Origin: a virus
Virus record (IMG/VR): IMGVR_UViG_3300036944_001199
Location: 1 to 28,107 of that record
DNA length: 28,107 bases
Direction: 5' to 3' (one strand)
The notes below the pieces were generated by a model. That model saw only the letters and a program-made list of their open reading frames with translations. It was not told the origin of the DNA and did no database searches. Every line of letters begins with the position of its first letter. Position 1 is the first letter of the stretch. A program made the translations under genes and the position numbers. This document shows, in pieces, positions 23,253-28,107 of the stretch.

Positions 23253-24514
23253 TGACTGCGATAACCACAAATTTAAAAACTCAGGTTCAAGCACAAATTG
23301 ATGCAGCTGATAGCTCTACAAGCTTAAAAGATCTTCTTGTTATCAGAAAATCTGCTGAAGGGCTAAGGTGCGATGAGTCTAACTTAGACACGTTGATGAG
23401 CGCAGCTATAGCGTCAATGAGCCCAAGCACTGCGCTAAAGGATTTATTGCTAGGTAATAAGGCCAGTGGTCTGCCGGGGCCTGTTAGCGTTCCTATTGGC
23501 GGATCTACTCCACTGCTGGCATCATTCCCGAGTCTTGTATCTATTGACGGTGCTTCATACCTTAAAAGCGGATATTATTTAACCACTGGATTTGATGAGT
23601 CATTAATGCCGTATATGAGCGGCGGAAGAGTTTGGGCAAATAACCCAGCCAACATTATTGGTTCAAATACTATTCAGGCCATAAAACATGATAACGGATT
23701 ATGGGTTGTTGCTGGCGATAACGGAATGCTATCAACATCTCCTGACGGAGTGACATGGACACCTAGAACGTCAGGCTTTGGTACGACGCGCATAAAGGAT
23801 GTGTCTTTTGGTAATGGTCTATGGGTTGCTGTTGGCGATAACGGAATGCTATCAACATCTCCTGACGGAGTGACATGGACACCTAGAACGTCAGGCTTTG
23901 GTACGGAGATCATTTCTGCGGTTGCTTACGCTAATAACTTGTGGGTTGCCTCCGGTACTAACGGAAAGCTGTCAACATCTCCTGACGGAGTGACATGGAC
24001 ACCTAGAACGTCAGGCGCTAGTACAAATTTAGGTGCTATTGTTTACGGGAAAGGGGTTTGGGTTGTCGCAGTACAAACAGGCGCTCCAATTATTTCTTAT
24101 GACGGAATAACTTGGTCGGCGGCTTATGTTTCTGGTACAACGACAAGCTTTACCACCGTGGCGTTTAACGGAGAAATATTTGTTGGTTGCTCAGGAACCA
24201 ACATTGGTTATTCTGTAGATGGTTGGTATTGGGCGCCTGTTGCACCAAATATACCAGTTGCCGCAGTAAATAAAGTAATTTGGAATAAAAAAGATTTGTT
24301 TGTTTTTACGTCATCTAGTGGAGGAATGCCTATTTATACGTGCGATGCTAATTTAAAAAATTTCAAATCAAGGGCGAACACTTCTTCATCTGTTGCAATA
24401 GGTACAGATGGTCTAGTTTGCATTGCAGGCATTAGTGCAGGCACTTACCGAAAAAGTGAAGCAGTATTATGTTTAGAAAGCGAAAATAAAAATGATTTCT
24501 TGAGGATCTTATAA
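23252..24514 (+). CDS. Tail fibre/receptor-binding protein with seven propeller-like repeats
   Basis: A 420-residue protein starting at ATG 23252. After a helical N-terminus containing a duplicated T-(S/A)-LKDLL phrase (residues ~25 and ~67), residues about 130-420 hold roughly seven units of about 40 residues. Units 1-3 share the phrase LSTSPDGVTWTPRTSG; units 4-7 diverge (IISYDGITWSAAYV, IGYSVDGWYWAPVAPNIPV, and so on). The Ser-x-Asp-Gly-x-x-Trp core resembles BNR/sialidase-type blades, and seven blades would make a closed propeller. Such domains often bind receptor sugars. Three repeats are almost identical in DNA (see repeat entry). Receptor binding is an inference from fibre position and fold. 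Confidence 0.7.
   Translation: MTAITTNLKTQVQAQIDAADSSTSLKDLLVIRKSAEGLRCDESNLDTLMSAAIASMSPSTALKDLLLGNKASGLPGPVSVPIGGSTPLLASFPSLVSIDGASYLKSGYYLTTGFDESLMPYMSGGRVWANNPANIIGSNTIQAIKHDNGLWVVAGDNGMLSTSPDGVTWTPRTSGFGTTRIKDVSFGNGLWVAVGDNGMLSTSPDGVTWTPRTSGFGTEIISAVAYANNLWVASGTNGKLSTSPDGVTWTPRTSGASTNLGAIVYGKGVWVVAVQTGAPIISYDGITWSAAYVSGTTTSFTTVAFNGEIFVGCSGTNIGYSVDGWYWAPVAPNIPVAAVNKVIWNKKDLFVFTSSSGGMPIYTCDANLKNFKSRANTSSSVAIGTDGLVCIAGISAGTYRKSEAVLCLESENKNDFLRIL
23701..24024 (+). repeat. Three near-identical 120-bp tandem coding repeats
   Basis: Units begin at 23701, 23821 and 23941, exactly 120 bases apart (40 codons). A run of about 50 bases, including TCAACATCTCCTGACGGAGT and the following 30 or more bases, is identical in all three. 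Units 1 and 2 are identical over most of 84 bases. Near-identity at silent sites means recent duplication or conversion. Confidence 0.9.
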
Positions 24515-24924
24515 TGGAAAATATTCCAATACAAATTCCGGTATATTTGCCAGTAGATGAGCGAGTTGGTGTTGCATTATTGAATATGCTAATTACCATC
24601 AACGGCTCTCCAGCAACTAAATTTGCAGGGAATTATTATTGCCAGCCCGGGGACACTATCGGCATTGATGGCACGCTTGATTTGCCTGATCTCTTTACAG
24701 TGCCCGTCACGTTAAAAATGCCATTAGTTAGGCATGCTGATGGCAAGCCTACTACTGATGAAATTTACTTAAACGTAACTATAACAAATAGTCATGTTTT
24801 GAGTTCTGGAACAATTCCGTGGTCTGGAGACTGGAAGGTTTTGATTGAGCGGAATAATAAAGCGCTTGAAGTTATCGGCGCGCCATTTAAAATCATCGCA
24901 GACAACTTAACCTTCTTGGCGTAA
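24514..24924 (+). CDS. Hypothetical beta-rich protein after the fibre genes
   Basis: A 136-residue protein starting at ATG 24514 (TAATG overlap with the fibre gene). It reads as an Ig-like sandwich (VALLNMLITINGSPATKFAGNYYCQPGDTIGIDGTLDLPD, LNVTITNSHVLSSGTIPWSGDWKVLIERNNKAL). No signal peptide, membrane segment or enzyme motif. Being coupled to the fibre gene, it may be a fibre assembly chaperone or a part of the fibre, but I do not recognise it. Confidence 0.62.
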   Translation: MENIPIQIPVYLPVDERVGVALLNMLITINGSPATKFAGNYYCQPGDTIGIDGTLDLPDLFTVPVTLKMPLVRHADGKPTTDEIYLNVTITNSHVLSSGTIPWSGDWKVLIERNNKALEVIGAPFKIIADNLTFLA

Positions 24925-24926
24925 AC

Positions 24927-25346
24927 ATGGAAAAAATAAAAGTTATTTTTGCGAAAGGCCGCCACCCATATAGTTATTTAATCAGAGTCAGATACCAATC
25001 AAGATGGTCCCACGTCGGGATCATTATTGATGGGATGGTGCATGAAGCTGAAAATCCGCAGGGCGTAATAAAGACGCCGCTGAAAGAATTTATAAAGCGC
25101 TATGGCGAGGATCGGATTGCATTTGCTGATTGTTACGTCGAGCCGGGATGGCAAGATAGAGCCAAAGAAATGCTTGGTCTAGGTTATGATTTTTGGGGTG
25201 CGTTTGGAATGGGAATTTGTACCACAAAACTAGACGATCCAGATAAAGTTTGGTGCAGCCATCATGTTGGGTACGTCCTCGGAACATTTAGACCAGAGCG
25301 GCTGCTTAAACTTAGTCCTGAGCACATCTGGATGGTTAGCAAGTAA
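24927..25346 (+). CDS. Permuted papain-like (NlpC/P60 superfamily) enzyme
   Basis: A 139-residue protein starting two bases after the previous stop. The catalytic order is circularly permuted: His29 in WSHVGIIIDG, Glu40 in VHEAEN, then Cys110 in KVWCSHHVGYVLG. This matches YiiX/LRAT-type permuted papain folds, which include amidases, peptidases and acyltransferases. There is no signal peptide or membrane segment. It lies between the fibre genes and the lysis cassette, so it may be a virion peptidoglycan enzyme, a lysis helper or an enzyme acting on lipids; the sequence cannot decide. The three predicted catalytic residues are all present, so it is likely active. Confidence 0.75.
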   Translation: MEKIKVIFAKGRHPYSYLIRVRYQSRWSHVGIIIDGMVHEAENPQGVIKTPLKEFIKRYGEDRIAFADCYVEPGWQDRAKEMLGLGYDFWGAFGMGICTTKLDDPDKVWCSHHVGYVLGTFRPERLLKLSPEHIWMVSK

Positions 25347-25377
25347 AACCAAGACGCAGACGTAGCCGTCAATGACA

Positions 25378-25393
25378 GTCGTGATGACAAAAT
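25378..25393 (+). promoter_or_regulatory. Phage promoter motif copy (drives lysis cassette)
   Basis: GTCGTGATGACAAAAT, a full match; hexamer CAAAAT. Predicted +1 near 25400 lies at the far end of the 5' arm of the hairpin below, so transcripts from here would lack nearly all of that arm. Leader about 22 bases to ATG 25422. Confidence 0.7.
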
Positions 25394-25420
25394 GCCCTTA
25401 ATGACAATTGAGGGCATTTT
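25389..25420 (+). promoter_or_regulatory. Hairpin that sequesters the holin Shine-Dalgarno
   Basis: A 13-bp stem (25389-25401 with 25408-25420, one G-T pair) and a 6-nt loop. The 3' arm contains the SD GAGGG (25410-25414) of the holin, 7 bases before ATG 25422. In read-through mRNA the SD is buried; its TTTT tail also permits some termination. Confidence 0.7.
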
Positions 25421-25421
25421 C

Positions 25422-25742
25422 ATGAGTAACTTTGAAAGTTTGAGCAAACGATTAAAAGCGTTAATCGATAAATCCGCGCTGATCCTGATCATTCCAGCGC
25501 TAATTGCAATGTATTTCATAGATCCAGCTATGGCAAAAACGCTAGTAGACTGGACTGTTTTCGCACCAATTATGGCGGGGATTGCTGTAGTTGTATCTCG
25601 CATCGTATTTCATAGAATCGAGCTAACCAAGCTGATTGTATTAACCGAAAAAGGCAATATGGCGGCAGCCGTTCTAGCATCCGCTATAGTCTTGTTTGTT
25701 GCTATCGTTTTTATGGCGTTAGTCATGTGGGTTAAGGCGTAG
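25422..25742 (+). CDS. Putative holin
   Basis: A 106-residue protein. ATG 25422 is chosen over the in-frame ATG 25392 because the latter is inside the promoter/hairpin and has no SD, while GAGGG precedes 25422. There are three predicted membrane segments, about residues 18-34 (SALILIIPALIAMYFID), 45-62 (VFAPIMAGIAVVVSRIVF) and 80-103 (MAAAVLASAIVLFVAIVFMALVMW), with Lys/Arg loops between. Size, topology and place directly before an exported endolysin fit a holin, which times lysis by depolarising the inner membrane. Not matched to a named holin family. Confidence 0.75.
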   Translation: MSNFESLSKRLKALIDKSALILIIPALIAMYFIDPAMAKTLVDWTVFAPIMAGIAVVVSRIVFHRIELTKLIVLTEKGNMAAAVLASAIVLFVAIVFMALVMWVKA

Positions 25743-25744
25743 TC

Positions 25745-26449
25745 ATGAAACTGATTATTTTGCTGGCAATATTTAGCTTTAATGCTCTTGCTCAAGATCT
25801 GCCTTTAAGGGCTGCAGAGCATTTGCCGACGCTATTATGTTCTCAGCAAAAAATATGGCCAGATGCACCTATACCGTCTTTTTTAGCTTCTCAGGTCGAG
25901 CAAGAAAGCTGTATAAGCCTAACTCACTCCAAATGCTGGAATCCAAATGTTCAGCTAAAAACTAGCAGAGAGTGGGGCCGAGGCTTAGGTCAGGTTACAA
26001 CAGCATATAACTCCGATGGCACTGTTAGATTTGATAAGCAAGAAGAGCTTAGGCTAAAGTTTCCATCGTTACGTGGGTGGACTACCGATCGGTGGGCTGA
26101 TCCAGTATATCAATTAACTGCTATTGTCGAGATGGATCATTCGATATACAGAAGGCAAAAAGGCGCGGCGTCAGAGATAGATCAGCTCAGCTTTACGCTC
26201 TCAGCTTACAATGGCGGCGAAGGAGGGTTATTGCAAGACAGGAGGTTATGCGCTAACACTGACAGCTGCGATCCTAGCAAATGGGCAGGCAATGTAGAAT
26301 TCACTAGCTTAAAATCTAAAATGCCAAAGCCAGGATATCGTCAGTCCTTTTTCCACATAAACCGTGAATATGTCTCAAATGTCATTTATGTGAGACGCGA
26401 AAAGTACATTGATTTTTTTAAAAAAGGGCAGGGGACGCGATGCAAGTAA
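25745..26449 (+). CDS. Endolysin: exported lytic transglycosylase
   Basis: A 234-residue protein starting two bases after the holin stop. A Sec-type signal peptide (MKLIILLAIFSFNALA, probable cleavage after Ala16) means the host exports it. The catalytic Glu54 lies in ASQVEQESCISLTHSKCWNP, the SLT-type Glu-Ser motif; RGLGQVT and FTLSAYNGGEGGLL follow, as usual in goose-type/SLT enzymes. The product cuts the glycan by forming anhydro-muramic ends. Several cysteines (Cys32, 56, 64 and near residues 170-180) suit periplasmic disulfides. It is unlike typical cytoplasmic endolysins because it does not need holin holes to cross. Confidence 0.85.
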   Translation: MKLIILLAIFSFNALAQDLPLRAAEHLPTLLCSQQKIWPDAPIPSFLASQVEQESCISLTHSKCWNPNVQLKTSREWGRGLGQVTTAYNSDGTVRFDKQEELRLKFPSLRGWTTDRWADPVYQLTAIVEMDHSIYRRQKGAASEIDQLSFTLSAYNGGEGGLLQDRRLCANTDSCDPSKWAGNVEFTSLKSKMPKPGYRQSFFHINREYVSNVIYVRREKYIDFFKKGQGTRCK

Positions 26450-26643
26450 ATCCAGAAGATTTCCAAGAGCTAAAAACTCAGGTTTCTAATTTAAATCTAA
26501 CTGTGAAACATCTGCAAAAAGACATTGAGGATTTTGTTAGTAAGCAGGAATTCGCGCCAGTAAAGCTAATCGCATATGGTCTAGCAACAGCTGTCATGAC
26601 GTCGGTATTTATGGCGATAATGGCTAAGGTACTTATAAAATGA
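26440..26643 (+). CDS. Small coiled-coil/TM protein (XhlA-like)
   Basis: A 67-residue protein; ATG 26440 overlaps the last 10 bases of the endolysin gene, with AGGGGA shortly upstream. Residues 1-40 are a coiled coil (PEDFQELKTQVSNLNLTVKHLQKDIEDFVSKQE) and residues about 43-65 a membrane segment (LIAYGLATAVMTSVFMAIMAKVL). This two-part plan matches XhlA-like proteins, which help holins in some phages. Alternatively it is an antiholin. No direct proof. Confidence 0.72.
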   Translation: MQVNPEDFQELKTQVSNLNLTVKHLQKDIEDFVSKQEFAPVKLIAYGLATAVMTSVFMAIMAKVLIK

Positions 26644-27098
26644 GAATCCCCGCCGAAAAAAGCATGAATGCCATGGTAATTGCCAGCTGCTACTTAGTGG
26701 CCCTTTATTTGTCTGGATTTATTATGTGGTGGATGGTGCTTGTAGGCGGGGATCCAATTACAGTTAAAGAGGCATACCTGACTAATGAATCAAACCAGAT
26801 AACTCAAATTATGCATGCAGGGGATCCGTTTGCAGTTAGAGGCGTCATTTGCTCTTCTGAGGACATTGGTGTAGAGGTCTATCCCTCTCTTGATGGAAAA
26901 GATAAGGTCAGGTACCCGCTGAGTAGTACAGTTTATTTAGCTAAAAAAGGTTGTTACAAAGCCGCCATGGGCGGGATCGTTCCATCTGTTCCTGCTGGGG
27001 AATATTCCCTGAATGTAACAATAAAATATCAAAATAACTTAGTCGGACGTGACGGCACATCGATGCTGCCATCATTGCCGCTAAAGGTGGTCAAATGA
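26640..27098 (+). CDS. Membrane-anchored periplasmic protein of unknown role
   Basis: A 152-residue protein in an ATGA overlap with the previous gene. One N-terminal membrane segment (VIASCYLVALYLSGFIMWWMVLVGG, about residues 13-37) is followed by a periplasmic beta-rich domain with two cysteines (Cys70 and about Cys104) that may form a disulfide. Its place between XhlA-like and Rz suggests a role in lysis control, for example an antiholin-like inhibitor or an exclusion protein. No family recognised. Confidence 0.66.
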   Translation: MRIPAEKSMNAMVIASCYLVALYLSGFIMWWMVLVGGDPITVKEAYLTNESNQITQIMHAGDPFAVRGVICSSEDIGVEVYPSLDGKDKVRYPLSSTVYLAKKGCYKAAMGGIVPSVPAGEYSLNVTIKYQNNLVGRDGTSMLPSLPLKVVK

Positions 27099-27505
27099 AT
27101 GCAATACCAATGCAATACAAAATATTACTTGCGGTAATAGCGTTGCTAACAGCTTTCTCTGGTGGTTTTAAATTTGGTGATACGGTTGGCTCTGCAAGAA
27201 CTGAAGTGGTCTGCTCATCGGCCAAGCAAGGCCTTAATGAAAAAATTGAAAGCCTTAACACTTCCGTGCTCAGCTTGGCTAATTACAGTTCAGAGCTAAA
27301 GTTAAAAATAGTTGAGTATAATGGGGCTATTGACGCTGAGAAAGCCAGAGCAGATGCCGCCGAAGGAGCAAAAGCACAGGCTGAAAAATTACTAGCTCAA
27401 TTGAAATCTCAGAGCGACAGCAGGATAGGTAAGTTAAATAGTGACACTAAATCAGAAGTAACGTGCGGGCCAGTTTTGAAACGGTATTGGGATCTCAGAC
27501 AATGA
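27095..27505 (+). CDS. Rz: Inner-membrane spanin subunit (Rz-like)
   Basis: A 136-residue protein in an ATGA overlap with the previous gene. One N-terminal membrane segment (ILLAVIALLTAFSGGFKFG), then a long coiled coil (about 40-115, ending KAQAEKLLAQLKSQSDSRIGKL) with two Cys, as in i-spanins. It reaches across the periplasm to the outer-membrane lipoprotein encoded next, and the pair fuses inner and outer membranes at lysis. Assignment is by architecture and neighbour; Rz proteins have poor sequence conservation. Confidence 0.8.
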   Translation: MNAIPMQYKILLAVIALLTAFSGGFKFGDTVGSARTEVVCSSAKQGLNEKIESLNTSVLSLANYSSELKLKIVEYNGAIDAEKARADAAEGAKAQAEKLLAQLKSQSDSRIGKLNSDTKSEVTCGPVLKRYWDLRQ

Positions 27506-27774
27506 AATTGTATTTAATTGTGATGTTTATTTTGCTTACCGGCTGCCAAGCTAACAGCGCCAAGCCTGAGCCTGAGATCGTGACGGTTAAAGTGATGGTA
27601 AAGGAAGCCTGCATTGAATCGACGCCAATTCGTCCAGAATTTAAAACTGGTACAGGGCCTTATCCTGGCGATAAGGCGGCCGCAGCAATTTTAGCAGAAG
27701 ATTTTGAAATGGCGGAGCAATACGCTAATGCTTGGGAAATGGCTGTAGTTGGATGCATAAAGAAAAAGCCTTAA
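27502..27774 (+). CDS. Rz1: Outer-membrane spanin lipoprotein (Rz1-like)
   Basis: A 90-residue protein. ATG 27502 is preferred to an in-frame upstream ATG at 27463, because it leads directly into a lipoprotein signal (MKLYLIVMFILLTGC, lipobox LTGC, lipidated Cys15) and overlaps the Rz stop in ATGA. Proline- and charge-rich behind the lipobox (QANSAKPEPEIVTV) with two further Cys. It is unusually not nested fully inside Rz but overlaps it by only 4 bases, so this is an overlapping rather than embedded spanin pair. Partner of the 27095 gene; target is the outer-membrane inner leaflet. Confidence 0.82.
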   Translation: MKLYLIVMFILLTGCQANSAKPEPEIVTVKVMVKEACIESTPIRPEFKTGTGPYPGDKAAAAILAEDFEMAEQYANAWEMAVVGCIKKKP

Positions 27775-27978
27775 TTATTCCTCTTTTGATTTGCATGTTA
27801 CGCATAATTTGTACCCATATTGACGCCTGACTAATGGCATGCTTTCATCACATTTGATGCAGAGCTCGGGGCCAAATTCAGCATCTTTTTGACTAAATTT
27901 AACGACGGGGTTTCTGGCTCGATTGTTGAATTCCCACTCTTTTAGCTCTACATCTTGAGCTAGATTTTCATTAGACAT
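27775..27978 (-). CDS. TraR/DksA-family C4 zinc-finger protein
   Basis: A 67-residue minus-strand protein with SD TGAGGAAA before ATG 27978. Residues 40-62 form CIKCDESMPLVRRQYGYKLCVTC, a C-x2-C-x15-C-x2-C finger with the conserved RR before the second pair, as in TraR, a DksA relative carried by plasmids and phages that enters the RNA polymerase secondary channel and alters promoter choice. The N-terminal 39 residues are polar and acidic (ENLAQDVELKEWEFNN), consistent with TraR's short helix. It abuts Rz1 end to end. Upstream are a hairpin and a promoter motif. It may redirect host polymerase late in infection; inference. Confidence 0.82.
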   Translation of the reverse strand: MSNENLAQDVELKEWEFNNRARNPVVKFSQKDAEFGPELCIKCDESMPLVRRQYGYKLCVTCKSKEE

Positions 27979-27992
27979 AATTTCCTCAAAAT

Positions 27993-28017
27993 AAAAAAGA
28001 AGCCCTGATTAGGGCTT
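27993..28017. terminator. Intrinsic terminator/leader hairpin before the TraR-like gene
   Basis: On the minus strand AAGCCCT (28017-28011), loop AATC, AGGGCTT (28006-28000), then CTTTTTT. It may end transcripts of the upstream minus-strand gene and lies within the predicted leader of the TraR-like gene. On the plus strand the same hairpin, with a weaker T-tail, may end lysis transcripts. Confidence 0.72.
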
Positions 28018-28026
28018 GATTTAAAA

Positions 28027-28042
28027 ATAATGCTATCACGAC
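28027..28042 (-). promoter_or_regulatory. Phage promoter motif copy (minus strand, drives TraR-like gene)
   Basis: GTCGTGATAGCATTAT on the minus strand, with hexamer CATTAT and TAG in place of TGn. Predicted +1 near 28020; the leader of about 42 bases starts with the hairpin at 27993-28017. It overlaps by one base the stop codon of the gene on its upstream side. Confidence 0.65.
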
Positions 28043-28107
28043 TAAATAGCGGCGACCAATTTAGTTGCAGGATTACTCCAAGCGAGCGAGATGACGTTAC
28101 TAACAGT
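28042..28107 (-). CDS. Unidentified minus-strand gene, 3' end only
   Basis: An open frame enters from the right edge and ends at TAG 28042-28044, giving a 21-residue C-terminus (TVSNVISLAWSNPATKLVAAI). Too short to identify. Support for a real gene is that a terminator follows in its direction. It shows that minus-strand transcription continues past the window. Confidence 0.4.
   Translation of the reverse strand, partial: TVSNVISLAWSNPATKLVAAI

Noticed and set aside
23701-24024. CRISPR array
   Set aside because: The 120-bp units are in-frame coding repeats with a 40-codon period and no unique spacers.
25392-25421. ATG 25392 as holin start
   Set aside because: It overlaps the promoter motif and the 5' arm of the hairpin, and would lie upstream of predicted +1; ATG 25422 has an SD.
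27463-27501. ATG 27463 as Rz1 start
   Set aside because: It would put extra polar residues before the lipoprotein signal; ATG 27502 leads directly into the signal and overlaps the Rz stop.

Overview
The window is a late structural and lysis region of a contractile-tailed phage (myovirus-type), either virulent or a prophage. It reads almost entirely left to right: capsid scaffold, major capsid protein, neck, sheath, tube, tail-assembly chaperones, tape measure, baseplate, tail fibres, lysis. The host is Gram-negative: the lysis cassette has an inner-membrane/lipoprotein spanin pair (Rz/Rz1), which only makes sense with an outer membrane. Several start contexts have strong Shine-Dalgarno (SD) sequences, and a TraR/DksA-type zinc finger points to a proteobacterium. 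The genus cannot be fixed from sequence alone. No integrase, tRNA, IS element or CRISPR array is visible.

Layout. 1-2673: the 3' end of a very acidic scaffold (or protease-scaffold) gene, the major capsid protein with an Ig-like insertion, and two small head-associated genes. 2741-6225: neck module in the usual adaptor, stopper, neck, tail-terminator order, but the neck gene (4495-5322) is inverted onto the minus strand. 6228-8703: small gene, sheath, tube. 8774-12280: tail-assembly chaperone pair joined by a probable translational frameshift, then a tape measure with a lytic transglycosylase domain. 12284-19451: baseplate hub, spike, gp53/gp25-like fusion, gpJ- and gpI-like wedge proteins. 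19467-24924: DUF4815-like protein and fibre genes, one with a seven-repeat propeller-like region. 24927-27774: permuted papain-like enzyme, holin, exported transglycosylase, two small membrane proteins, Rz and Rz1. The right end has two minus-strand genes, a TraR/DksA-like protein and the tail of an unidentified gene.

The most notable signal is a 16-bp motif, consensus G(T/G)CGTGAT(G/A)NCANAMT, found eight times. All copies lie between genes or across a stop codon, and all point toward the next gene. The right part matches an extended -10 element (TGn then a hexamer with the key A and T), preceded by an invariant CGTGA block, and no -35 box is seen. Placing +1 seven bases after the last T puts every predicted start at or upstream of its start codon. 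At two sites (5389 and 14872) the start codon coincides with the predicted +1 within 1 nt and has no SD, predicting leaderless mRNAs. At the holin, predicted initiation falls at the end of the 5' arm of a hairpin that otherwise buries the SD, a layout like the phage T4 lysozyme gene. I infer that this is the phage's late promoter class; it divides the region into units headed by the inverted neck gene, the tail terminator/sheath genes, the tube, a baseplate protein, gpJ, a small baseplate gene, the lysis cassette and the TraR-like gene.

Intrinsic terminators follow the capsid, sheath and tube genes, the most abundant virion proteins, probably to set stoichiometry by partial termination. No gene-free stretch exceeds about 100 bases.
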